Assembly (NCBI RefSeq): GCF_024453815.1
Contig: NZ_CP072934.1
Span: forward strand, 2,294,001-2,358,000
Reading direction: 5' to 3'
Source of the DNA: Corynebacterium pseudogenitalium
GTDB taxonomy: Bacteria; Actinomycetota; Actinomycetes; Mycobacteriales; Mycobacteriaceae
Length of the DNA stretch: 64,000 bases
Shown here: positions 27,065 through 35,904 of the stretch, in pieces
Layout of the letters: each line of letters starts with the position of its first letter
Numbering within the stretch: position 1 is the first letter of the stretch
Position numbers and translations under genes: made by a program
The notes under the pieces: generated by a model
The model's input: only the letters and a program-made list of their open reading frames with translations
Databases searched by the model: none
What the model was told of the DNA's origin: nothing

Positions 27065-27931
27065 ATGAACATCCGTTACGCCGCACTCACCGCCGCGCTC
27101 TCCGCTGCTGCCGCAACCCTCGTCGCCTGTGGCGGCGGTGCCGGCGAAGGCACCGACCTCCTCGGCCAGATCGAATCCGGCCAGGTCACCCTGGGCACCA
27201 AGTACGACCAGCCGGGCCTCGGCCTGCGCAACCCGGACGGCACCATGTCCGGCCTCGACGTCGACGTGGCGACCTACGTGGTCAACCACATCGCGAAGGC
27301 GAACGGCTGGGCAGAACCGACCATCACCTGGCGCGAAAGTCCATCCGCACAGCGCGAAACCCTCATCCAGAACGGCGAGGTAGGCGCCATCGCGGCGACC
27401 TACTCCATCAACAAGGGCCGCTCCGAATCCGTCAACTTCGGCGGGCCATACCTGGTCACCCACCAGGCGCTCCTCGTCAGCAACGACAACACCGACATCA
27501 AGGGCCTCGAAGACCTCGACGGCAAGATCCTCTGCTCCGTCACCGGCTCCACCCCAGCCCAGAAAGTCAAGGACGCCTTGCCAGGCGTGCAGCTCCAGGA
27601 GTACGACACCTACTCCTCCTGCGTTGAAGCACTCCGCCAAGGCAACATCGACGCCATGACCACCGACGCCACCATCCTGCTCGGCTACTCCGCCCAAACC
27701 CCAGGCGACTTCAAGGTCGTCGAAATGACCAAGGACGGCAAGCCATTCACCGACGAGTACTACGGCATCGGCCTGGCAAAGGGCGACACCGCAGGCACCG
27801 ACGCCATCAACAACGCACTCAAGGAACTGCAAACGTCCGGAGAGTTCGACGCCCTCGTCGATAAGAACCTTGGCGGCGACGACGCAGTCGACGCCGGCAC
27901 CCCTGGCGACCTCTCCTTCATCGAACAGTAA
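27065..27931 (+). CDS. gluB: Glutamate-binding lipoprotein
   Basis: This 288-residue substrate-binding protein of the amino-acid (HisJ/GlnH) family has a lipoprotein signal (ATLVACGGG, lipidated Cys). The mature protein has the two-lobe fold with LDVDVATYV, TYSINKGRSESVNFGGPYL and the hinge-side DAMTTDATILLGY. It captures glutamate outside the membrane and delivers it to GluC/GluD. GAAAGGAC lies before the ATG, 16 bases after gluA. Confidence 0.92.
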   Translation: MNIRYAALTAALSAAAATLVACGGGAGEGTDLLGQIESGQVTLGTKYDQPGLGLRNPDGTMSGLDVDVATYVVNHIAKANGWAEPTITWRESPSAQRETLIQNGEVGAIAATYSINKGRSESVNFGGPYLVTHQALLVSNDNTDIKGLEDLDGKILCSVTGSTPAQKVKDALPGVQLQEYDTYSSCVEALRQGNIDAMTTDATILLGYSAQTPGDFKVVEMTKDGKPFTDEYYGIGLAKGDTAGTDAINNALKELQTSGEFDALVDKNLGGDDAVDAGTPGDLSFIEQ

Positions 27932-27953
27932 GACCCCCTAAGGCAGGAACATC

Positions 27954-28640
27954 ATGTCCACACTCTGGTCCGACCTGGGCCCGCAGCTCTGGGCAGCCTT
28001 CTGGCTGACCATCAAGCTCACCATCTACTCAGCAATCGGCTCCATGATCGTGGGCACGATCCTCACCGCGATGCGAGTCGCACCCATCCCCGTGCTGCGC
28101 GCGATGTCGACGTTCTACATCAACGTCGTGCGCAACACACCGCTGACCCTCATCATCATCTTCTGCTCCTTCGGGCTCTACCAAAACCTCGGCATCACCC
28201 TCGCCGATAAAGAGTCCGCGACGTTCCTGGTAGACAACAACTTCCGCCTCGCCGTGCTCGGATTCATCATCTACACCTCGGCGTTCGTCGCGGAATCGCT
28301 GCGCTCCGGCATCAACACCGTCCACTTCGGGCAAGCCGAAGCCGCCCGATCCCTCGGCCTCAGCTTCGGCCAAACATTCAGCAACATCATCTTCCCCCAA
28401 GCCGTCCGCGCAGCCATCGTGCCACTCGGCAACACGCTCATCGCGCTGACGAAAAACACCACCATCGCATCCGCAATCGGTGTCGCCGAAGCATCCCTCC
28501 TGATGAAATCCACCATCGAAAACCACGCCAACATGCTCTTCCCCATCTTCGGGATCTTCGCACTCGGCTTCATCATCCTCACCCTGCCAACCGGCCTCGC
28601 CCTTGGCGCCCTCTCCGAACGCATGGCGGTGAAAAAATAA
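27954..28640 (+). CDS. gluC: Glutamate ABC transporter permease
   Basis: This 228-residue permease has about five membrane helices and the ATPase-contact EAA loop ([22 protein letters not shown]). It forms the membrane channel with GluD. It lies 22 bases after gluB with GGCAGGA before the ATG, and its TAA overlaps the gluD ATG by one base (TAATG), indicating coupled translation. Confidence 0.92.
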   Translation: MSTLWSDLGPQLWAAFWLTIKLTIYSAIGSMIVGTILTAMRVAPIPVLRAMSTFYINVVRNTPLTLIIIFCSFGLYQNLGITLADKESATFLVDNNFRLAVLGFIIYTSAFVAESLRSGINTVHFGQAEAARSLGLSFGQTFSNIIFPQAVRAAIVPLGNTLIALTKNTTIASAIGVAEASLLMKSTIENHANMLFPIFGIFALGFIILTLPTGLALGALSERMAVKK

Positions 28641-29578
28641 TGAGCGTCCGCGCAACAGTACTTTACGACGTCCCCGGCCCCAACGGCCGCCGCACCAACC
28701 GCATCCTCACCGGCATCAGCCTCGCCGTCTGCCTCGGCATTGCCGCATGGGTCTTCTGGAAACTGCAGGCCAACGGACAACTAGCCGCCGGGAAATGGAC
28801 CCCGTTCCTCAACTCCCAAACCTGGACCACCTACATCCTCCCCGGCCTCATGGGCACCCTCAAAGCAGCAGTGGCATCCATCCTGCTCGCGCTGGCCGTC
28901 GGCATCCTCCTCGGCCTAGGCAGGCTCTCCCGGAATAAGGCTTTGCGCTGGGTGTGCGGCGTCATCGTCGAGATCTTCCGAGCCATCCCAGTGCTCCTCC
29001 TCATGATCTTCGCCTACCAACTCTTCGCCATCTACCACCTCGCCCCACCAAAGCACCTGGCGTTCGCAGCCGTCGTCTTCGGGCTCACCATGTACAACGG
29101 GTCCGTCATCGCCGAAATCCTCCGCTCCGGCATCAAAAGCCTCCCCAAAGGCCAAACCGAAGCCGCCGAAGCACTCGGCTTGACCTACCCGCAAACCATG
29201 CGGACCATCCTGCTACCCCAAGCCATCGCAGCCATGCTGCCAGCCCTGATCGCCCAAATGATCATCGCGCTCAAGGACTCCGCACTCGGCTACCAAATCG
29301 GCTACGTCGAAGTGGTCCGCTCCGGCATCCAAAGCGCATCCGCCAACCAGAACTTCCTCGCCTCGCTGGCCGTCGTGGCCATCATCATGATCCTCATCAA
29401 CTGGGGACTCACCGTCCTCGCCCAACGAGTCGAACGCCAACTGCGCGCCGGCCGCGCCCGCCGCAACATCTTCGCCAAGGTGCCCGAACTCGCCGACCAG
29501 GGGTTGGACACCAAGGACAACGTCAACGTCGACTGGCACGACCCCGACTACGTGGAGATCCGGAACCCGGACGAATAG
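28640..29578 (+). CDS. gluD: Glutamate ABC transporter permease
   Basis: This 312-residue permease is partner of GluC, with the EAA loop [22 protein letters not shown]. It is longer than most family members because of an N-terminal stretch before the first helix and a hydrophilic C-terminal tail of about 50 residues (from [11 protein letters not shown]). It is the last gene of gluABCD and is followed directly by palindromic repeats. Confidence 0.92.
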   Translation: MSVRATVLYDVPGPNGRRTNRILTGISLAVCLGIAAWVFWKLQANGQLAAGKWTPFLNSQTWTTYILPGLMGTLKAAVASILLALAVGILLGLGRLSRNKALRWVCGVIVEIFRAIPVLLLMIFAYQLFAIYHLAPPKHLAFAAVVFGLTMYNGSVIAEILRSGIKSLPKGQTEAAEALGLTYPQTMRTILLPQAIAAMLPALIAQMIIALKDSALGYQIGYVEVVRSGIQSASANQNFLASLAVVAIIMILINWGLTVLAQRVERQLRAGRARRNIFAKVPELADQGLDTKDNVNVDWHDPDYVEIRNPDE

Positions 29579-29592
29579 TTGCTGAGGACTCC

Positions 29593-29764
29593 AGTGCCAA
29601 AGGACGCAATTCCTGTTGGGGGGAGGGGGTAAAAGCCCAGGTCGTGAAAAGGGGGATGCGTCCTTTGGCACTGGGGTGAGGGGGAGTGCACCAGATTCCC
29701 CCTCGTGGAGTTGACGACCTGGGGAAACGCGGAGGCGCCCTCTCAAAAAACGGGAATGTGGTGC
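29593..29764 (+). repeat. Palindromic intergenic elements B5 and A10
   Basis: A type B module (29593-29672) and a type A module (29688-29764) are placed head to tail between gluD and the convergent ADP-ribosylglycohydrolase gene. The A module ends only five bases from the latter's stop codon. Confidence 0.85.
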
Positions 29765-29768
29765 GCGG

Positions 29769-30662
29769 CTAGGAGAGGAGGGCGTCCACCAGGTCGAGGG
29801 CGCCCTCGACGGAGAACTCCTCGGGGCGGTTCGCTTTGTGGGTGGAGTAGGCGTCGATAATGTGGCGCCACCTGCGAGGAATCCCCTCCTCCCCGTACAC
29901 CGCGCCCAAGAACGCGCCGGCGATCGCGGCGTTTGTGTCCGTGTCGCCGCCCATCCCGACAATCGCGACGAGGTCCTCCTCGAAAGAGGTACCGTTCGCG
30001 ACGAAATAGCACACAATATTCCAAGCGAACTGCACGTACCCCATGCGATGGCTATAAACATCCACGGGAAGGTACTGCATGAACTCCCTAATTGTCGACG
30101 CCTCATCCCCAGCCGCCGCGAGCAGCGCCTCACGAGGATCCTCACCACTGATCGTGCGGGCGAGCGCCTCACAATACATACCGTTGATGGCCACCGGGTA
30201 CTCGTTGGGGTGAGTGAGGCGGGCGTCGGTGCGGGCGTGGTCGCCGGCGAGCTGCGGGTCGTGCGCGTACGCGATGGCGATCGGGCTGACCCGCATCAAC
30301 GCACCATTCGACTTGCTAGCTGAGTTCGGCGCAAACGGTGGCCGAAGCGCAGCCGCACACGTATTACCGATATCCGGCGGGAACGACGCCGCCCACCGCA
30401 CATACGACTCGAACACGTCCTTTTCTTCGTACCCGCCGCAGCGCACCATGCTGCGGGCAAGCGCCAGCGCCAGCTCGGAATCGTCGGTGGCCTGGCCCGG
30501 CGCGACATTGAACGGGCCGCCACCAGTGAGTTCGCGAACGCCATCCGGGAACCGGGAGCGAATCTGCGCGGGGGAAGAGAACTCGACGATCGCGCCGAGG
30601 TTATCGCCAATGATCTGGCCGTACATAGCGCCGCGGGCCCGCGCGCGTAATGACTGATCCAT
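29769..30662 (-). CDS. ADP-ribosylglycohydrolase family protein
   Basis: The protein has 297 residues. The metal-binding motifs of the DraG/ARH family are present: an N-terminal GAMYGQIIGDNLGA, ATDDSELALALA, and a C-terminal GGDTDTNAAIAGAFLGAVYG. The acidic residues bind two magnesium ions and remove ADP-ribose from proteins or small molecules. The ATG at 30662 has AAAGGAAC upstream; a longer frame to 30710 lacks a ribosome site. It stands alone, with repeat clusters on both sides. No ADP-ribosyltransferase partner is in the window. Confidence 0.88.
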   Translation of the reverse strand: MDQSLRARARGAMYGQIIGDNLGAIVEFSSPAQIRSRFPDGVRELTGGGPFNVAPGQATDDSELALALARSMVRCGGYEEKDVFESYVRWAASFPPDIGNTCAAALRPPFAPNSASKSNGALMRVSPIAIAYAHDPQLAGDHARTDARLTHPNEYPVAINGMYCEALARTISGEDPREALLAAAGDEASTIREFMQYLPVDVYSHRMGYVQFAWNIVCYFVANGTSFEEDLVAIVGMGGDTDTNAAIAGAFLGAVYGEEGIPRRWRHIIDAYSTHKANRPEEFSVEGALDLVDALLS

Positions 30663-30779
30663 GATGGGTTCCTTTCTCTGGTGGTTGCTGGGGGTCATTG
30701 GGGGTTGCAAGTATCAGGATACGAACGGGACCGACACGGCAGGCGTATGAGGCGAAATTGTGTTCGGGGTGGGGGTGCC

Positions 30780-31044
30780 AGTGCCAAAGGACGCAATTCC
30801 TGTTGGGAGAGGGGGTAAAGGCCCAGGTCGTGAAAAGGGGGTTGCGTCCTTTGGCACTGGGGTGAGGGGGAGTGCACCAAATTCCCTCTCGTGGAGTTGA
30901 CGACCTGGGGAAACGCCGAGGGGGTCTGGCGGAAAACGGGAATGTGGTGTCTCCGCGGGGGACACGCGCACCAGATTCCTGGGGTTTCGGCAGCCGGGTT
31001 TGGAAAAGCCCAGGTCGGCGGGGGACAGGGAGGGAATGTGGTGC
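30780..31044 (+). repeat. Palindromic intergenic elements B6-A11-A12
   Basis: A type B module (30780-30858) and two type A modules (30874-30949, 30968-31044) fill the 420-base gap between the ADP-ribosylglycohydrolase start and the ABC exporter stop. The B-A-A order and the spacers (15 and 18 bases) resemble those at 25807-26072, so whole clusters seem to have been copied. No gene is visible here. Confidence 0.85.
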
Positions 31045-31086
31045 GCGCGGGGCCTCCGAGGGGCCTCAGCGGACCCACCGAGGGGC

Positions 31087-33039
31087 TTAATCCTCGGAGA
31101 AGCCGGCCTGGTTGAGCTCCCAGTAGGCGCCGCGGCGGGCAAGGAGGGAGGCGTGGTCGCCCTGCTCGACGATGTGGCCGTCCTGCATGACCAGGATGAG
31201 GTCGGCGTCGCGGATGGTGGAGAGTCGGTGGGCGATGACGAAGCTGGTGCGGTCGGCTTGGAGGGCGGCCATGGCGTGCTGCACCATCAGCTCGGTGCGG
31301 GTGTCCACGCTGGAGGTGGCTTCATCGAGGATGAGCAGGGACGGCTTCGACACGAAGGCGCGCGCGATGGTGATCAGCTGGCGTTCGCCGGCGGAGAGGG
31401 CGCCGCCGTCCTGGTCGATGACGGTGTGGTAGCCGTCGGGGAGGGTGTGCACGAAGCGGTCGACAAGGGTGGCTTTGGCGGCGGCGATGACGTCCTCATC
31501 GGTGGCGTCGAGGCGGCCGTAGCGGATGTTTTCCAGGATGGTGCCTTCGAAGAGGGTGGCGTCCTGAAGCACCATGCCGACCTGGCTGCGCAAGTCCTGG
31601 CGCGACATCGACTGCGTATCGACGCCATCAAGGAGAATCTGACCCGAGTCGATGTCGTAGAAGCGCATCAACAGGTTGACCAGGGTGGTTTTGCCGGCGC
31701 CGGTCGGCCCGACGATGGCGACCTTCTGGCCCGGCTGCACCTCCAGGTTGAGGTCCTGGATGAGGGGAGTGTCGGTGTAGGAGAAGTGGACGTCGATAAA
31801 TTGGACGTGCCCGGAGGCGCGCTTCGGGCTGGTGTGTGACTCGCGGGGTTCCTCGGGGGCGTCGAGGAACTCGAAGACGCGCTCGGCGGACGCGACGCCG
31901 CTTTGCACCATCTGAGCCATACCGCCGAGCTCCCCGAGCGGCTGGTTGAACTGACGCGAGTACTGGATGAACGCCGTCGCCGCGCCGAGCGTGAGCGAAC
32001 CGTTGGCGACCTTCAGACCGCCGAAAACCGCGATGAGGACGTAGGACAGGTAGGAGATGAACTGCATGATCGGCATCATGAGCCCGGAGAGGAACTGCGC
32101 GGAGGCGGAGGCGGTGTAGAGGTCGTGATTGCGGGCGTCGAAAATTTCTTGGGAGGCGTCCTGGCGGCCGAAGAGCGTGATCACCTCGTGGCCCGAGAAC
32201 GACTCCTCGATGTGCCCGTTGAGCTGGCCCGTTGCGCGCCACTGCTGCTTGAAGTGACGCTGCGACCGCTTGCCGATCACCCCAACCACCAGGCCCGTGA
32301 GCGGAATCGAGACGAGGGCAAGCAGGGTGAGCTGCCACGACACCGTAAACATCATCGCCATGATGCCCAGCACCATCAACACCGACTGCAACGCCTGCGA
32401 CAGCGCCTCCTGCAACGTCTGCTGCACATTATCGACGTCGTTCGTGGTACGCGACAGGATATCGCCGCGCTGGCCGCGGTCGAAGTAGCTCAGCGGCACC
32501 CGGTTCAGCTTCGCCTCCACCTGGGCGCGCAGGCGGTAAATCTCGCGCATGACCATGCGGTTGAGCAGGAAACCCTGCAGCCACATCAGCAGGCTGGCGC
32601 CGAGGTAGAGCGCCAACACCGCCAGGATCAGCGTGCCGAGGCGCGAGAAATCGACGCCCACACCAGGGGTCGCATCCATCCCGGACAGCATGTCCGCGAA
32701 GGTGTCCTGGCCGCCCGCGCGCAACCCCTCAATCACCTGCTCCTGGGTCGCGCCGGCGGGCAAGTGGGCGCCGATCGCGCCCGAAAAGATGACGTCCATG
32801 GCGTGGCCCATCACGCGCGGGGCGTACACATTCAGCCCGACGGATACGCACACCAGCGCCACCACCAGGGCAAACATCGCTTTGTGCGGGGCCAGCAGAC
32901 CGACCAGCCGCTTCGCGGACGGCCAGAAGTTCTTCGCGGAGCGCGGGGCGCCGCCGAAGTGGCCGTCCATGGAGCCCTCGAGCTTCTGGATTTCCTCGTC
33001 GGTCAACTCGACGTGGTCTTTGGCTTGGTTGTTGGCCAT
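31087..33039 (-). CDS. ABC exporter, permease-ATPase fusion (second half of heterodimer)
   Basis: The protein has 650 residues: six membrane helices, then an ATPase domain with Walker A (GPTGAGKTT), Q-loop, signature LSAGERQLITIARA, Walker B (LLILDEATSSVDT) and switch His (VIAHRL). The chain begins with a hydrophilic extension of about 40 residues (MANNQAKDHVELTDEE). Its ATG overlaps the stop of the upstream exporter by one base (TAATG). Known: such paired half-transporters form heterodimers that export drugs, lipids or peptides; often one site is catalytically weak. The catalytic Glu is present here (DEA). Confidence 0.88.
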   Translation of the reverse strand: MANNQAKDHVELTDEEIQKLEGSMDGHFGGAPRSAKNFWPSAKRLVGLLAPHKAMFALVVALVCVSVGLNVYAPRVMGHAMDVIFSGAIGAHLPAGATQEQVIEGLRAGGQDTFADMLSGMDATPGVGVDFSRLGTLILAVLALYLGASLLMWLQGFLLNRMVMREIYRLRAQVEAKLNRVPLSYFDRGQRGDILSRTTNDVDNVQQTLQEALSQALQSVLMVLGIMAMMFTVSWQLTLLALVSIPLTGLVVGVIGKRSQRHFKQQWRATGQLNGHIEESFSGHEVITLFGRQDASQEIFDARNHDLYTASASAQFLSGLMMPIMQFISYLSYVLIAVFGGLKVANGSLTLGAATAFIQYSRQFNQPLGELGGMAQMVQSGVASAERVFEFLDAPEEPRESHTSPKRASGHVQFIDVHFSYTDTPLIQDLNLEVQPGQKVAIVGPTGAGKTTLVNLLMRFYDIDSGQILLDGVDTQSMSRQDLRSQVGMVLQDATLFEGTILENIRYGRLDATDEDVIAAAKATLVDRFVHTLPDGYHTVIDQDGGALSAGERQLITIARAFVSKPSLLILDEATSSVDTRTELMVQHAMAALQADRTSFVIAHRLSTIRDADLILVMQDGHIVEQGDHASLLARRGAYWELNQAGFSED

Positions 33040-34766
33040 TATTTTGCCTCCACAGTCTGCTGGGACCGGACAATTTCCTGATACGTCGGCGAGGACTGCA
33101 GCAGCTCATCGTGGGTGCCGCGGGCAACGATACGGCCGGCGTCGAGGACCAGGATCTGGTCCGCGTTCTGAATCGAGCTGACACGCTGCGCCACCACGAT
33201 CACTGTCGCGTCGGCGACGTGCTCGGCCAGCGCCTTGCGCAGCCGCGCGTCCGTGGTCATGTCGAGGGCGGAGAAAGAGTCGTCGAAGAGGAGGACGCCA
33301 CGCTGCTCCACGATCGCGCGCGCAATGCACAGGCGCTCGCGCTGCCCGCCGGACACGTTCGTGCCGCCCTGCGAAATCGGCATCTCGAGGTCATCCACGA
33401 AGGTGGCCTGCGCAATCTCGAGCGCCCGCCACAGCTGCTCATCCGTCGCATCCTGGCTGGCCACACGCAAATTCGACGCCACCGTCCCCGAGAACAAATA
33501 CGGTTTCTGCGGCACCATCGCCACCGCATCCACCAGCTGCCCACGGCGTAACGACGCCACATCCCGACCACCAAGCAGCACCCGACCGCCCGTCGGCGCG
33601 TAGAGGCGCGGAATCAACCCCAACAACGTCGACTTACCCGAACCCGTCGAGCCGATAATCGCGGTCGTTTCGCCAGGGTTGGCTTCGAAGGAGATGCCGT
33701 CCAGCACCGGTTCCTCCGCGCCCGGGTACGTGAAGGTCACGTCCTCGAAGGTGACGGTGCTGTTTGTCAGGGCGTCGGGGTCGGAGGGGGCGTCGACAAG
33801 CGGTTCGGTCAGCGACGGCTCGTGCTTCAGCACCTCCGTGATACGGGTGGCGCACACCAGGGCACGCGGGAGCATCATCGCCATGAACGCGCCCATCATC
33901 ACCGCGGCGAGGATTTGTAGGAGGTACTGCAGGAACGCCGTCAACGACCCGACCTGCACCTCACCCGCGTCCACACGGTGGCCGCCGAACCAGAGGACCG
34001 CCGCCGTCGCCAAGTTCAGGATGAGCATGATCACCGGGAACATCATCACAAACAAATTGCCGATCCGCAGACTCAACCGCGTGAGGTCGGCGTTGGCGGC
34101 GTCGAAACGCTCGGACTCGAACTCCTCCCGCGTAAACGCGCGGACCACGCGCACGCCCGCGATCTGCTCGCGGAGCACGCCATTAATATGGTCAATCTTC
34201 GACTGCATCGAGCGGAACAACGGAAGAAGGAGGCCGATCAGCGCCGCCACAACCACCGCCAACACGACTACGGAGACGGCGACCAGCCAGCTCATCCCCG
34301 GATCCTCCCGAACCGCCATGACCACGCCGCCGACCATCATGATCGGCACCGCCACCATAAAGTTCAAGAACATCAAGAACACCTGCTGGACCTGCTGCAC
34401 GTCATTCGTCCCGCGCGTAATCAGCGTCGCCGAGCCGAAGTGCGACATATCCTCCGCCGAGAACCGCGACACCCGACCAAACACTTCCTCGCGGATATCG
34501 CGGCCCGTGCCCATCGCGGCCCTCGACCCGAACCAGACGGCCGCACACGCCGCGATCACCTGTACAAACGCCACAGCAAGCATCACGCCGCCGGTACGCC
34601 AGATGAAGGGGACGTCACCTTGGGAGACGCCTTCGTCGATAATTTTTGCGTTCAGGCTGGGCAGGTAGAGCGTCGCCGCAGTCGTGATTGCCTGCAGCAA
34701 CACCACCGCGAGCATCGCGCCGCGGTACGGGCGCGCGTGCCTGCTGAGGAGCCTTAGAAGGTCCAT
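33039..34766 (-). CDS. ABC exporter, permease-ATPase fusion (first half of heterodimer)
   Basis: The protein has 575 residues from ATG 34766 (MDLLRLLSRHARPY), which has GAAAAGGACC upstream. The extra in-frame sequence to 34946 is low complexity and is rejected. Six membrane helices are followed by an ATPase with Walker A (GSTGSGKST), signature VSGGQRERLCIARAI and Walker B (VLLFDDSFSALD). The residue after Walker B is Asp instead of the usual catalytic Glu, as in the degenerate site of heterodimeric exporters (TM287/288, BmrCD type). The pair therefore probably works with one consensus and one degenerate ATP site. The substrate is unknown. Confidence 0.88.
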   Translation of the reverse strand: MDLLRLLSRHARPYRGAMLAVVLLQAITTAATLYLPSLNAKIIDEGVSQGDVPFIWRTGGVMLAVAFVQVIAACAAVWFGSRAAMGTGRDIREEVFGRVSRFSAEDMSHFGSATLITRGTNDVQQVQQVFLMFLNFMVAVPIMMVGGVVMAVREDPGMSWLVAVSVVVLAVVVAALIGLLLPLFRSMQSKIDHINGVLREQIAGVRVVRAFTREEFESERFDAANADLTRLSLRIGNLFVMMFPVIMLILNLATAAVLWFGGHRVDAGEVQVGSLTAFLQYLLQILAAVMMGAFMAMMLPRALVCATRITEVLKHEPSLTEPLVDAPSDPDALTNSTVTFEDVTFTYPGAEEPVLDGISFEANPGETTAIIGSTGSGKSTLLGLIPRLYAPTGGRVLLGGRDVASLRRGQLVDAVAMVPQKPYLFSGTVASNLRVASQDATDEQLWRALEIAQATFVDDLEMPISQGGTNVSGGQRERLCIARAIVEQRGVLLFDDSFSALDMTTDARLRKALAEHVADATVIVVAQRVSSIQNADQILVLDAGRIVARGTHDELLQSSPTYQEIVRSQQTVEAK

Positions 34767-34949
34767 GAACGGTCCTTTTCTGATTGTGGACGTGGAAAGT
34801 TTGATTGTAGGCGTCGTTTTTGGAGGGGGACAGGTAGTGATGATGAGTTTGCTCGAGATTTTGTGAACAGAATTGCGTTTTTGCTTGCGCCCCGCTTTTC
34901 GCTTTCCGACGCCCACTTCGCCCCCACCGCGCCAACCGGGTACCATGGA

Positions 34950-35117
34950 ACGCGGTCAGTCACCATTGCCTGTCACATTGCTAGTCTCTCTAGCCTCTGA
35001 TGACAGCAACAGCGTGACGACCTCCTTTCGGGTCTGGTGGGGCCCGAACCTAAAGGGCCTGGTGGGGCCCATGGTAGGGCAGCCCGCGCGGTACTACGGT
35101 ACGGCGCGGGCTGTTTT
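34950..35117 (+). promoter_or_regulatory. Orphan leader/attenuator-like region with terminator
   Basis: The terminator AGCCCGCGC / GCGCGGGCT with GTTTTGG after it lies at about 35080-35117. It is preceded by a direct repeat, CTGGTGGGGCCC (about 35032 and 35059), and by several short G/C stems. A GTG-initiated frame through the region contains adjacent Trp codons (RVWWGP), reminiscent of amino-acid leader peptides, but no biosynthetic gene follows. The 34767-35845 gap (1.08 kb) has no other gene that I can support. Confidence 0.35.
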
Positions 35118-35192
35118 GGTTGGGGGGTTGGTTTGCTGACTGCTGACTTTTGACGGCTTCCCCGGTCTGGCAGTCTGGTTGTCTGGTCCGCC

Positions 35193-35330
35193 CTAGAATT
35201 GTTCCCCGGACCTGCAAGTCTCGGGAACTTTCTTCATGGACATGCGTCGCCACCTGGGGAAACTAGAGTGTTAGTCGACGGGAGTGGGCCTAAAACCCAA
35301 AATGGTTCCCGGGCGCAGAACTGAACTTTT
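35193..35330 (+). repeat. Palindromic element C1
   Basis: This is the first of three copies of a unit of about 130 bp recognised by GGGAACTTTCTTC, TGGACATGCGTCGCC, ACCTGGGGAAAC and a closing GGTTCCCGGGCGC. The other copies are at 46779-46910 (inverted) and 47982-48117. C1 and the inverted copy bracket the whole CRISPR-Cas locus. Confidence 0.8.
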
Positions 35331-35358
35331 TTGTTGGGTCGCGAAGCGGTGGTTCGCG

Positions 35359-35387
35359 TTGGATATGACACGGAAAGGCCATATACT
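35359..35387 (+). promoter_or_regulatory. Promoter of a candidate small RNA
   Basis: TTGGAT (35359-35364) and TATACT (35382-35387) are separated by exactly 17 bases. Predicted transcription starts near 35394. Confidence 0.6.
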
Positions 35388-35393
35388 GGGACA

Positions 35394-35464
35394 AGTGAAA
35401 CGGGAAAACGCCCGTACAATACAGGTCACGGGCCCTCACTTTCGTGAGGGCCCGCCCTTTTTGT
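35394..35464 (+). ncRNA. Candidate small RNA of about 70 nt
   Basis: A good promoter directly upstream and a strong terminator define the unit. The stem GGGCCCTCAC (35430-35439) pairs with GTGAGGGCCC (35444-35453) around TTTC, then GCCCTTTTTG. A smaller stem (CGGGAAAACGCCCG) precedes it. No start codon with a ribosome site and a short frame fits inside. It lies between element C1 and the CRISPR array, on the strand opposite to the array transcript. The function is unknown. Confidence 0.5.
35430..35464 (+). terminator. Terminator of the candidate small RNA
   Basis: A perfect 10-bp stem with a TTTC tetraloop is followed by a T-run (35430-35464). Confidence 0.9.
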
Positions 35465-35904
35465 TGGGGTGGCCGGGTCATGGCCGGATATTCTCGGGAG
35501 TATCGATCAGGGTCGACCTGCAACAAACGAATTCGATCCGAGGAGAGGCCGTCGGTCGCTCGTGGCCAATTAGGCAGCGGGGCCCTCCTTCGATGAGGCG
35601 TGCTGGCTGAATTCTCACAACAAATGGCTTGCTACGGCAGAAAATGTATGAATCCTATAACTGCCAAAAGAGCAAGCGACCGCACCAGCACGGGGAACAC
35701 CCTTGAAAACGTATTGCGTTGAGGTTCAACAAGCTCATACCCCGCAAGCACATGGAACGCTAAAGGTCTCACGGTTCTGATCGCGCCAATTAGCCAGAAC
35801 CGCGACGTACCTCGTCACAATGTCTCAGAAAAGAACACACTATGTGGCTCCCCCACCCGCTCGGGGTGCACGGCACGCCAGGCATCCCGATCCAAACCGT
35901 GCTG

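Noticed and set aside
34873-35139. 88-codon frame containing RVWWGP as a real protein gene
   Set aside because: It runs through a terminator hairpin and has no ribosome site at its start; treated as leader-like sequence only.
35732-35759. AGCTCATACCCCGCAAGCA... as another decayed CRISPR repeat
   Set aside because: Similar to the repeat start, but the second arm of the stem is lost and the spacing (114 bases to the next) does not fit the 61-base period; kept only as a hint that the array was once longer.
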